This document shows positions 56,413 through 63,716 of a stretch of DNA of 64,000 bases, one piece after another. Below the pieces are notes generated by a model. It saw only the letters and a list, made by a program, of their open reading frames with translations. It did no database searches and was not told the DNA's origin. The DNA comes from Mucilaginibacter rubeus (GTDB lineage: Bacteria > Bacteroidota > Bacteroidia > Sphingobacteriales > Sphingobacteriaceae). The stretch covers positions 124,001 through 188,000 of the forward strand of contig NZ_BMKD01000008.1 in the NCBI RefSeq assembly GCF_014643835.1, in the 5' to 3' direction. The stretch's first letter is position 1. Each line of letters starts with the position of its first letter. The translations under genes and the position numbers were made by a program.

Positions 56413-56786
56413 AGCAGTGAGTTATTATAGAAAAGATATTTGTCCTTTTGATATATAAAAGTGGCCATGCAGCTGCGGCAGGCGGCTTCATTACACCACG
56501 CGCTGCGCTCCGGGTTTCATTACGCCGCCAGTCTCGCCGCCGCACGTGCAGGAGTGTATTCGTTCCTCATACACACCTGCCTTTCCCGCCCGCGGGTTAT
56601 CGGTTAGTCACAGCACCGCGGTCACAAAATTAGCTCACGCATGAAAAGTGTCAAGGGTATATAAACCGGCTATCGCCGGCCCTTGACACTTTTCATGCTT
56701 TAAGCTCCCGGTTGTTTAAGCGGTGATATGACTGAGTGCGTGCAGTTGAAGAAGAGGTGCACGGCACATATAATTACCCTCGCAAA
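56413..56786. other. GC-rich noncoding region with long inverted repeat
   Basis: This 374-bp region lies between the mobilization genes and the zeta-kinase operon. It is more GC-rich than its neighbours at 56460-56620 (several CGCC/GGCG runs) and contains the long inverted repeat at 56639-56698. No supported gene was found; frames here lack family signal. Confidence 0.45.
56639..56698. repeat. Perfect 19-bp inverted repeat with nested inner stem
   Basis: The outer arms are GCATGAAAAGTGTCAAGGG (56639-56657) and its exact complement (56680-56698). Between them is a second stem, CCGGC/GCCGG (56666-56679, loop TATC). No T-run follows, so it is not a typical terminator. A cruciform of this size beside mobilization genes could be an oriT, a single-strand origin or a protein-binding site. 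Confidence 0.7.
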
Positions 56787-57482
56787 TTAACGTTTGATGC
56801 CGCCGCTACCTAATGAACGCCCAGGACTCTGATCCTGTTCGGGTTTTACTATACGTTGTTGCTCTTGCGTTTTCTCCATGGATGTTCCCATGTCTTGAAC
56901 GATGCGGTTAACCCATTGCGGTAAATTAGGAGCCTGTTCGACAAGTTTACCATCAGCATATTTCAGATATACCGAAATATTTTGTCCCTTTTCCTTAGAT
57001 GCGGCTTTCATTAAGATAACTTGATCAAAAGTATGGTAATATTTTTGCAGGTTAATTAATGACTGCTCATAATTAGCTTTGATGTTATCTGCCGATACAT
57101 CGTGCCCTCCTTTAGCTACCCTTAAACGTACGCGCTCAAAAGACATAGCAATTTCATCCAAGCCAAAGAAAAATAATCGGGTACTATAGCCCTTAAGCTT
57201 AAATTCATTGACTGATTTCATGATATCTTCTGTTCGAAAGTTCGTCTCGAAAGCACAGGTTGCATTTTTGGCTTGCATGGTTTCTTTCCAGCCCGAAAAT
57301 ACATGCCCGTTAACTGCGTCATATAAATTACCGCTGTCTAAACCTGGAAATTGCTTTTTTAGAAGTATAAATTCTTTATCGCCATCAAAAATAGGAGTAC
57401 CAGGTGGTACCATGGAGGACGACAGCGTGCTTTTACCAGCGCCATTTGGCCCGGCAAAAACAAATAGTTCCGGCTGTTCCAT
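56787..57482 (-). CDS. Zeta-toxin-family P-loop kinase
   Basis: The 231-residue protein has Walker A GPNGAGKS (11-18), the FDGDKEF segment (32-38), ETNFRTED (79-86) and the conserved RVAKGGHDV block (121-129). It matches zeta-toxin/COG4185 kinases, which phosphorylate UDP-N-acetylglucosamine or other nucleotide substrates. The C-terminal 35 residues are Gln/Pro-rich and probably disordered. The start codon overlaps the stop of the preceding 127-residue gene, so they are translated together. A toxin role inside the element is inferred; the antitoxin is not recognised. Confidence 0.82.
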   Translation of the reverse strand: MEQPELFVFAGPNGAGKSTLSSSMVPPGTPIFDGDKEFILLKKQFPGLDSGNLYDAVNGHVFSGWKETMQAKNATCAFETNFRTEDIMKSVNEFKLKGYSTRLFFFGLDEIAMSFERVRLRVAKGGHDVSADNIKANYEQSLINLQKYYHTFDQVILMKAASKEKGQNISVYLKYADGKLVEQAPNLPQWVNRIVQDMGTSMEKTQEQQRIVKPEQDQSPGRSLGSGGIKR

Positions 57483-57865
57483 TAAAATCTCCTGCTGACT
57501 ATCTGGCTGTCACCTGTGGTGGTATTTACTTTAACCAACTCTCGATGATCGGCATATTCACGAATAACGTGATTATTATACTCTTGATTTCCCGCTGCCT
57601 CATAAACGTTATAGAGACCCAAATGAGTGTTTTCGGCTTCTACATTTTGGATTTCAGGACACAACCGTTCTTCCAGCTCTTTTAAAGAACATTCAAAAAC
57701 TGGTATGTAAGTTAGTTGCTCCATTAGAATTTGTAGTTCCGCCGCCTTTGCTGGGTGCCAATGGCTCACAGGAATAAGAACAGCGGTTGCCTTTTGTTGT
57801 TCGTCGTAAACAATATTAAATGTATCCTGACCGATGAACTCTTTCAAATTTAGTGTTTTATACAT
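57482..57865 (-). CDS. Hypothetical protein coupled to the zeta kinase, candidate antitoxin
   Basis: This 127-residue acidic protein has no recognised family. The segment KATAVLIPVSHW (about 25-36) faintly resembles the AVLVP patch of Phd-type antitoxins, which is weak evidence. It ends exactly where the zeta gene begins and starts 11 bp after the membrane-protein gene. Position and overlap make it the best antitoxin or partner candidate for the zeta kinase. Confidence 0.65.
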   Translation of the reverse strand: MYKTLNLKEFIGQDTFNIVYDEQQKATAVLIPVSHWHPAKAAELQILMEQLTYIPVFECSLKELEERLCPEIQNVEAENTHLGLYNVYEAAGNQEYNNHVIREYADHRELVKVNTTTGDSQIVSRRF

Positions 57866-57876
57866 GATTTTACAAA

Positions 57877-58389
57877 TTATTGTTTAACAATAGCGTGATG
57901 CTGAAGCGCTTTTTTGTGCTGAATTGCCCCATGGGGAAACCTCATATTATTGGATTGAGATTGGACAGGCGTTGGCTTACTTATGTTGCCTTGTTGTTCT
58001 TGTAGTAACCCTGCCAACGCATTGATCTGTATTTTTAAAGCCAATGCAAATCCGAAAGAAATTGCGGCTGTGATAACCAAGCCGAAATAAACAAGTAGCA
58101 TTTTCAGTTTTATTTGTTCAGGAGAGGATTTAAGCACTTTATCAAGTTTTTTCTCCAAATTGTCTATAGCAATTTCTAATTTGTTATCCGGTTGACGGTT
58201 AACCAGCTTATCCAGTTTCACGCTGATCTGTTCAAATTGGGAAGTATAATCCGGCAAATAAACTTTTGGATAGTTATTAATGTTCTTCTCCATGTTGGCT
58301 ATGCGGTCATTATACGTTTTGCTATGTTCGGTTGACCTGTCGGTAACTTCCTCCAGCGAATCGATTATATCATTGTTTTGATTGCTCAT
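57877..58389 (-). CDS. Membrane protein with N-terminal coiled coil
   Basis: The protein has about 170 residues from the ATG at 58389 (MSNQNNDIIDSLEEV); an earlier in-frame ATG at 58434 adds 15 residues unlike the rest. An N-terminal helical region of heptad character (DNLEKKLDKVLKSS and before) leads to one membrane helix (LLVYFGLVITAAISFGFALA, about 98-117) and a Gln/His-rich tail. It is the first gene of the three-gene zeta operon. Its role is unknown; it may place the system at the membrane. Confidence 0.65.
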   Translation of the reverse strand: MSNQNNDIIDSLEEVTDRSTEHSKTYNDRIANMEKNINNYPKVYLPDYTSQFEQISVKLDKLVNRQPDNKLEIAIDNLEKKLDKVLKSSPEQIKLKMLLVYFGLVITAAISFGFALALKIQINALAGLLQEQQGNISKPTPVQSQSNNMRFPHGAIQHKKALQHHAIVKQ

Positions 58390-58478
58390 TTTCGTTAAGT
58401 GTTTAATTCTGTAAGCTATCGGCCAAGGGAACACGATTGATCTCGTTTTTCCCTTTTGTGTTGGTTAAGAATATAATG

Positions 58479-58514
58479 AATACCCATGAAGCCGCTTGAG
58501 CCTTCATGGGTATT
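58479..58514. terminator. Strong hairpin between integrase and zeta operon
   Basis: Perfect 13-bp arms AATACCCATGAAG / CTTCATGGGTATT with a 10-nt loop lie 14 bp past the integrase stop. It probably ends the integrase transcript before the zeta operon. Confidence 0.72.
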
Positions 58515-58527
58515 GGGTAGGGGGCTA

Positions 58528-59736
58528 TTAATAAAGTTGTCTTAATTTAGACATATCCTGACCGACTTTAAGGTCAAGGATCTTTGCATAATGCTGGGTC
58601 GTTTTGATGTTGGTGTGACCCAGCATCTTACTTACACTTTCAATAGGTACACCATTGGAAAGTGTAACCGTCGTAGCAAAGGTGTGCCGTGCAATATGGA
58701 AGGTTAACTTTTTAGTAATGGCACAGATGTCGGCAATTTCTTTTAAGTAAGCGTTCATCTTTTGGTTGGTGGATACTGGAAGTGCTTTCCCTGAATTTTC
58801 GCAAATCGGAGAATCACTATATTTATTCAGGATAGCAATTGCCGATGGTAAAAGGGGAATACGTGTGGGTGTAGCTGTTTTCTGCCGTTTGGTATTGATC
58901 CATTTCTCACAGTCAGGACCTGTGACGACCTCAAACGCTTTAAGCTTAAATACATCAGCGTAAGATAGTCCAGTGTAGCAGCTGAAAAGAAAAATATCCC
59001 TGATCTGCCCTAAACGTTCGGTTGCGAATTGCTTAACAACCATTCGCTGCAATTCTTCATTATTTAAAAATACCCTGTCCACTACTTTAACTTTCGCTTT
59101 GTAATTGACAAAAGGATCACTGTTTAACCAACCGCTTGCAATACAGATCCGAACAATCTTTTTAAAGTTTTTAAGGTATTTAACTGCTGAATTATTCCCG
59201 CATTTTCTTACAGAGCGAAGGTAGAAATCATAGCTTGTAATAAAATCATGATCAATGTCACGGATATCGATGTCAGCGGTATTATATTTCCATTTGATGA
59301 ATTCGGAAGTATGCTTTAAAGAGGTTTGATAACGCTCTAATGTCCCTTTTGCAAAATCGGCACCGACCAAAGCTGCCACCTGTGCATTGTGGTCCTTAAA
59401 TATATCAAGGATCATCCTGACGGATTCCGTTTTACCGGTGAGTTTACTTTTTAGCCGTTCGGCTGTAATGGCTGCTTTTTGCTCCGTAAGGCTTTGATGC
59501 GCGTCATACACCATAGCTTGTAACTGGTCAAGGTATGCGTTAAAGGTTCTGGAAGCTTCCTTGGTTCCTTTTAACCGCCCTGCTTTGCTATTCCATTGTA
59601 AAGGATCGCAGCTTCGTGCTGTTGTAGTTTCAGACCGTTTACCGGCAACGGTAATACGAAGATAGATCGGCACGGGGCCGTCTGTGTAGTTTTTTGGTTT
59701 CTTCAAATAGAAGAGTAAGCTGAAATTAGTTTTCAT
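58528..59736 (-). CDS. Tyrosine recombinase / integrase of the element
   Basis: The protein has about 402 residues from MKTNFSLLFYLKKPKNY (59736), the usual Bacteroidota integrase N-terminus; the frame runs 18 residues further upstream. It has an arm-binding/SAM-like region and the catalytic domain with HIARHTF (His347, Arg350), LGHTNIKTTQHY (His374, Tyr383 as nucleophile). The first catalytic Arg position reads CYTGLSYADV, with Ser where an Arg is usual, as reported for IntDOT-like integrases. It lies next to attR and should catalyse integration into tRNA-Ser and, with a partner, excision. Confidence 0.92.
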   Translation of the reverse strand: MKTNFSLLFYLKKPKNYTDGPVPIYLRITVAGKRSETTTARSCDPLQWNSKAGRLKGTKEASRTFNAYLDQLQAMVYDAHQSLTEQKAAITAERLKSKLTGKTESVRMILDIFKDHNAQVAALVGADFAKGTLERYQTSLKHTSEFIKWKYNTADIDIRDIDHDFITSYDFYLRSVRKCGNNSAVKYLKNFKKIVRICIASGWLNSDPFVNYKAKVKVVDRVFLNNEELQRMVVKQFATERLGQIRDIFLFSCYTGLSYADVFKLKAFEVVTGPDCEKWINTKRQKTATPTRIPLLPSAIAILNKYSDSPICENSGKALPVSTNQKMNAYLKEIADICAITKKLTFHIARHTFATTVTLSNGVPIESVSKMLGHTNIKTTQHYAKILDLKVGQDMSKLRQLY

Positions 59737-59833
59737 GTTAAATAACATTAAAAGTGAAACAAAACTAAGCTTGCAGCTAATCATAATCAAGATGTTTAAG
59801 TATTGAACATCTTGATAATCAAAAAGATATGAC

Positions 59834-59877
59834 TAATTCGGTGAGTTTAAATATCTCAAAATTTACTCACCTAATTA
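59834..59877. promoter_or_regulatory. Candidate integrase arm sites at the right end
   Basis: ACTCACCGAATTA in inverted orientation (59834-59846) and ACTCACCTAATTA direct (59865-59877) face each other across 18 bp. The first is an exact 13-base match to 29703-29715 at the left end. They lie between the integrase start and attR. Confidence 0.5.
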
Positions 59878-59923
59878 CGCACTGTTTATATGCGATTCGG
59901 TGGATATTTTGAGTATTGATAAA

Positions 59924-59961
59924 AAAACAAAAGCCTGCAATCATATGATTTGCAGGCTTTT
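59924..59961 (-). terminator. Terminator of tRNA-Ser supplied by the element
   Basis: Perfect 12-bp arms AAAAGCCTGCAA / TTGCAGGCTTTT are followed on the minus strand by G and seven T. It lies 24 bp after the tRNA 3' end, inside the element, and replaces the terminator left beyond attL. Confidence 0.85.
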
Positions 59962-59982
59962 ACATAATTTGATATCAAAATC

Positions 59983-60000
59983 AGCGGAGAGGGAGGGATT
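59983..60000. other. attR: 18-bp repeat inside the tRNA-Ser 3' end
   Basis: AGCGGAGAGGGAGGGATT matches 29628-29645 exactly and covers the last 16 bases of the tRNA (T-arm and acceptor) plus two bases. Because the element carries the same bases, the tRNA stays functional. Confidence 0.88.
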
Positions 60001-60072
60001 CGAACCCTCGATACCCTTTTGGAGTATACACACTTTCCAGGCGTGCTCTTTCGACCACTCAGACACCTCTCC
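59985..60072 (-). tRNA. tRNA-Ser (anticodon GGA)
   Basis: This 88-nt gene has the 7-bp acceptor stem GGAGAGG/CCTCTCC, a discriminator G, the anticodon loop CTGGAAA, a long serine-type variable arm (around GTATACTCCAAAAGGGTATC, partly) and the T-loop GGTTCGAATCC. CCA is not encoded. It reads serine UCC/UCU codons. The 3' end is the integration site of the mobile element. Confidence 0.95.
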
Positions 60073-60088
60073 GTGTAAATGCGGATTG

Positions 60089-60118
60089 CAAAGGTAAAAT
60101 ATTTGCCCTTACTATCAA
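60089..60118 (-). promoter_or_regulatory. Promoter of tRNA-Ser, Bacteroidota type
   Basis: On the minus strand, TTG (60116-60118) and TACCTTTG (60089-60096) are 19 bp apart, an exact match to the TAnnTTTG -7 pattern with a -33 TTG. The -7 element ends 17 bp before the tRNA. Confidence 0.8.
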
Positions 60119-60122
60119 TAAA

Positions 60123-60154
60123 AAAGCGAAGCCCGTTTTAACCGGCTTCGCTTT
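60123..60154 (-). terminator. Hairpin upstream of tRNA-Ser
   Basis: Arms AAAGCGAAGCC / GGCTTCGCTTT are followed on the minus strand by a T-run that touches the tRNA promoter. It probably blocks antisense transcription coming from the polyprenyl synthase region. Confidence 0.6.
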
Positions 60155-60332
60155 CACAAAAACTTAACTCTACTTATAAAAATTGCACTCGCACAAGTTT
60201 GACAGTTATGGCGTGCTTTGGTTTAATTTGAGTAAAAAATATTAGGCTGCAATGCAGATACATAATTTTAGCTTATGTTTGCTCCGCACTGTCACATGGC
60301 GGTGGTTAACATAAAATACTGTTTTGGTTGCA

Positions 60333-61304
60333 ATGCTGAGCATCAACGACATTAAAAAACCTATTGCTGCTGATATTGATGCGTTTGAGGAGAAATTCAG
60401 GAACTCAATGAAAAGTTCCGTTCCGCTGCTTGACCGCATCACACATTACATTGTAAAGCGTAAAGGCAAGCAGATCCGCCCAATGTTCGTGTTCTTTTCG
60501 GCCAGCATTTGCGGGGGCATCAATGAGGCAACGCACCGCGGGGCGGCATTGGTTGAGCTGTTGCATACGGCATCACTTGTGCATGACGATGTGGTTGATA
60601 ACTCCTACCAACGCCGCGGCTTTTTCTCTATCAATGCTTTATGGAAAAATAAGATAGCTGTTTTGGTGGGTGATTACCTGCTTTCAAAAGGCTTGCTGCT
60701 TTCTATTGATAACAACGATTTTCAATTACTGCGTATTGTTTCGGATGCTGTTAAGCAAATGAGCGAGGGTGAACTGATGCAAATTGAAAAGGTGCGCCGC
60801 ATGGATATTGGTGAACCTGTTTATTATGAAGTGATTAGGCAGAAAACCGCTTCGCTTATTGCATCCTGCTGTGCCTGCGGTGCTGCGTCGGCAGGGGCCA
60901 GTGACGAGGTGATTGAAAAAATGCGCCTCTTTGGCGAGAAAATAGGCATTGCGTTCCAGATCAAGGATGATATGTTTGATTTTGGCACTGATGATGTGGG
61001 TAAGCCGTTAGGTATCGATATCAAAGAAAAAAAAGTAACCCTGCCGCTTATTTACGCCCTGGCCAATTGCAGCAGTTCAGAAAAAAAGAGGGTGATCAAC
61101 CTGGTGAAGAACCATAATGAAGATCCTAAAAAGATTGCTGAGATCATCAAATTTGTGAAGGATACCGGTGGCCTACAATACGCCGAAACCCAGATGAAAA
61201 AGTACCAGGAGGAGGCTTTCGAAATCCTGAACACTTTTCCCGACAGTGATTCGCACCGCGGGCTGGAGCAACTGGTTAGGTTTACTACCGAACGGGACAA
61301 ATAA
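60333..61304 (+). CDS. Polyprenyl (hepta/octaprenyl) diphosphate synthase
   Basis: The protein has about 323 residues. It extends farnesyl or geranylgeranyl diphosphate to the long side chain of menaquinone. The first Asp-rich motif is DDVVD (85-89) with RRG following, and the second is KDDMFDFG (about 214-221). The GKQIRP segment (45-50) is the usual substrate-binding start. The start at 60333 (MLSINDIKKP) is preferred to 60324. Family and role are secure; chain length is inferred. Confidence 0.92.
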   Translation: MLSINDIKKPIAADIDAFEEKFRNSMKSSVPLLDRITHYIVKRKGKQIRPMFVFFSASICGGINEATHRGAALVELLHTASLVHDDVVDNSYQRRGFFSINALWKNKIAVLVGDYLLSKGLLLSIDNNDFQLLRIVSDAVKQMSEGELMQIEKVRRMDIGEPVYYEVIRQKTASLIASCCACGAASAGASDEVIEKMRLFGEKIGIAFQIKDDMFDFGTDDVGKPLGIDIKEKKVTLPLIYALANCSSSEKKRVINLVKNHNEDPKKIAEIIKFVKDTGGLQYAETQMKKYQEEAFEILNTFPDSDSHRGLEQLVRFTTERDK

Positions 61305-61383
61305 TCAATTTTATTGCTGCGTATAAATAACTGGTTTTTTAAAGATGCACTCCCTATCTTTATCACAACCGGTTTTTACACTT

Positions 61384-61854
61384 ATGACAGCTACAATCCC
61401 TACATTGTTTGAATGGGCGGGTGGTACACCTGCTTTTGAACTACTTTTCAATAAATTTTATGGTAAGGTTTTGGCCGATGAGCTGCTGGAACCCGTATTT
61501 AAGCATATGTCGCCCCAGCACCGGATTCATGTGGCGCATTTTGTAAGTGAAGTTTTTGGCGGCCCAAAAACCTATAGCGAAACTGAAGGCAGTCATTATA
61601 CCATGATTAATAAACATTTGCAAAAGCATTTAACCGAAGCGCACCGCAAGCGCTGGATTGAACTGTTGCTGCAAACTGCCGATGAACTGTCACTGCCCGA
61701 TGATCCGGAATTTCGCTCAGCTTTTATGGCTTACCTGGAGTGGGGTACGCGGATAGCAGTGCTGAACTCCCAAACAGATAATACTACAGAAAGCCCGGAT
61801 ACGCCTATGCCGAAATGGGACTGGGGCGTGCCGGGCGGACCATACATCCCCTGA
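61384..61854 (+). CDS. Group II truncated-hemoglobin-like protein
   Basis: The protein has about 156 residues from the ATG at 61384. It matches group 2 globins: FYGKVLADELLEPVFKHMSP (about 22-41), then FVSEVFGGPKTYSE (about 52-65), and a proximal-His candidate in KHLQKHLTEAHRKRW (about 78-92). The C-terminus is a Trp/Pro-rich tail (KWDWGVPGGPYIP), common in this globin subgroup. It would bind O2 or NO in the cytoplasm. An upstream in-frame ATG at 61345 would add 13 residues. Confidence 0.85.
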   Translation: MTATIPTLFEWAGGTPAFELLFNKFYGKVLADELLEPVFKHMSPQHRIHVAHFVSEVFGGPKTYSETEGSHYTMINKHLQKHLTEAHRKRWIELLLQTADELSLPDDPEFRSAFMAYLEWGTRIAVLNSQTDNTTESPDTPMPKWDWGVPGGPYIP

Positions 61855-61956
61855 AATAATAACACAGGTATGTAAAATGACCGGTGTTCAAAGGCAGCAC
61901 ATCATAATTACTGCTCTTCCGGCGTTTATGTTCGGGTAAACTTATTAACTTCGTAA

Positions 61957-62748
61957 ATGCAGTCCATACAATCCCTCTTCCCTAAAATAGGTTTCTTTTC
62001 TATTCTTGATGTATTGCTGGTGGCTTTGATCATTTACCAGTTGTATAACCTTATCAGGGGAACCATTGCAGCTAATATCTTCATTGGGTTTGCAGTGATC
62101 TTTGCTCTCAATTTTGTGGTGAAGGCTTTGGATATGAAGCTGCTTACCATTATTCTGGGCAAATTTGTTGATGTGGGGATCATTGCCATTATCGTGGTTT
62201 TTCAACAGGAAGTAAGGCGATTTTTATTATTGGTAGGTAAAAATGCTTCACTCCAACGCAATAAAGCCTGGTGGCAATATTTCTTCGGAAAATCGGAAGT
62301 TGAGAAAAATAATTACGCCAGGATCAAGCCAATAATTGATGCCTGCAAAAGCCTGAAGCAAACCCGCACAGGGGCGCTCATTGTTTTCGCCAAGTATTAT
62401 GACGAACAGTTTTATCAAAACAGTTGCGAGGTGGTGGAGGCCAAAATTTCAAAGCGATTGTTGGAAAGTATTTTTCAGAAAACCAGTCCGCTGCATGATG
62501 GTGCGGTGGTGATTTCGGAGAATAAGATAAAATCGGCAAGTTGTATTTTGCCGCTTACCGAAAAAACGGATCTGCCGGCACAGTTCGGCCTGCGCCACAG
62601 GGCAGGTATTGGTGTAACAGAAGCCAATGAGGCCACGGCGATCATTGTATCTGAAGAAACCGGTGAGATCTCGTATGCCAAACAAGGCCGGATTAAAATG
62701 AATATCAGTTTTGCAGAGCTGGAAAAAGTTTTAAATAAGGATTTTTAA
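61957..62748 (+). CDS. cdaA: Diadenylate cyclase (c-di-AMP synthase), CdaA type
   Basis: The 263-residue protein has N-terminal membrane helices (about 12-75) and a cytoplasmic DAC domain. The catalytic DGA motif is at 181-183 (LHDGAVVI) and RHR at 213-215 (LRHRAG), both essential for joining two ATP to c-di-AMP. The second messenger controls potassium and osmotic balance. It appears to be a single gene here, with no adjacent ybbR-like gene in view. Confidence 0.93.
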   Translation: MQSIQSLFPKIGFFSILDVLLVALIIYQLYNLIRGTIAANIFIGFAVIFALNFVVKALDMKLLTIILGKFVDVGIIAIIVVFQQEVRRFLLLVGKNASLQRNKAWWQYFFGKSEVEKNNYARIKPIIDACKSLKQTRTGALIVFAKYYDEQFYQNSCEVVEAKISKRLLESIFQKTSPLHDGAVVISENKIKSASCILPLTEKTDLPAQFGLRHRAGIGVTEANEATAIIVSEETGEISYAKQGRIKMNISFAELEKVLNKDF

Positions 62749-62885
62749 TCGGATAAAAATAAGACAGGATGCGCCTTTAACTGGCGCAAGTATCGTGTGG
62801 TTGCAAGAGCGGGGCGTACTTGTGCCCTCTAAGCTAATAAAGGATTGCTATATTGTGAATCAAAATAATCAGTGTTAAATTAACA

Positions 62886-63716
62886 ATGCCACTGCAACCC
62901 TCCATCGATAAAATAACAGAAATCTCCCGGGTCCTGCTTTCGATAGCAGGGCGTTACCTGGTATTTGCCGGGGCATTATACTTCTTTTTTTACGTGTGGA
63001 GAAGACGAACATATTGGTATTCAAAAATTCAGCAACGCTATCCCGAAAGCAAGCATATCCGTCGCGAAATCGTTTATTCGTTTTTTACTATACTGATATT
63101 TGGTGCGGTGATCCTGTTGGTGATCTACGCCAGTAAGCAGCATTTAACAAGGATCTATCCAAACATCAGCGATAAAGGATATGTTTATTATTTTTTGAGT
63201 ATAGGGCTGATGATCCTGATGCACGACACCTACTTTTACTGGACACACAGGGCTATGCACTGGAAGCCTTTGTTTAAGCTGATGCACAAAACGCATCATT
63301 TGTCAACTAATCCGACACCATTTGCCGCTTATGCTTTCCATCCGCTGGAAGCCGTAGTGGAGATTGGGATTGTACCGCTTATCGCCTTTACTATTCCCTA
63401 TCACGGCACAGCGCTTACTATATTTTCTTTGTATTCGTTGCTATTAAACGTGACCGGTCATCTGGGCTATGAGCTTTTTCCCCAGGGGTTTACTACGCAT
63501 AAACTGTTTAAATGGCACAATACTTCAACGCATCATAATATGCACCACCGATTAGTTAAATGCAATTATGGTTTATATTTCAATATATGGGACAGGCTGA
63601 TGGGCACTAATCACCCCGATTATGAAAAGAGCTTTGAACAGGTGGTTGAAAAGCGCGAAAAAGTGAAGTGTAAAGGAGACCAGGGACTATTGTCAGACGA
63701 ACTGGCTACGGAGTAA
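62886..63716 (+). CDS. Sterol desaturase / fatty-acid hydroxylase family membrane protein
   Basis: The 276-residue integral membrane protein has four or more helices and the three histidine boxes of the diiron family: HDTYFYWTHRAMH (about 117-129), HKTHH (about 137-141) and HNTSTHHNMHH (about 214-224). It would hydroxylate or desaturate a lipid chain in the inner membrane. The substrate is unknown. It converges with the partial gene at the window end, overlapping it by 11 bp. Confidence 0.88.
   Translation: MPLQPSIDKITEISRVLLSIAGRYLVFAGALYFFFYVWRRRTYWYSKIQQRYPESKHIRREIVYSFFTILIFGAVILLVIYASKQHLTRIYPNISDKGYVYYFLSIGLMILMHDTYFYWTHRAMHWKPLFKLMHKTHHLSTNPTPFAAYAFHPLEAVVEIGIVPLIAFTIPYHGTALTIFSLYSLLLNVTGHLGYELFPQGFTTHKLFKWHNTSTHHNMHHRLVKCNYGLYFNIWDRLMGTNHPDYEKSFEQVVEKREKVKCKGDQGLLSDELATE

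Larger units (their letters stand above)
29628..60000. mobile_element. Integrative mobilizable element in tRNA-Ser, carrying two SusCD loci
   Basis: The element of about 30.4 kb is bounded by an exact 18-bp direct repeat that includes the tRNA-Ser 3' end. A tyrosine integrase gene lies 250 bp from the tRNA-side end. Mobilization genes (BtgA/BfmA-like and BtgB/DUF5712-like) and palindrome-rich DNA lie inside, but no conjugation (Tra) genes, so transfer would need a helper element. Cargo consists of two ECF/FecR-regulated SusCD loci, a GH67-like protein, a GH29 fucosidase, HxlR/SnoaL modules, a carbonic anhydrase and a zeta-kinase operon. The tRNA remains intact. Confidence 0.87.

Noticed and set aside
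59985-60072. Possible disruption of tRNA-Ser by the element
   Set aside because: All stems are intact because the element carries the 3' end; the tRNA should work.
59900-60097. 65-codon frame across the tRNA
   Set aside because: Antisense reading of tRNA-Ser and its terminator, a common false gene.
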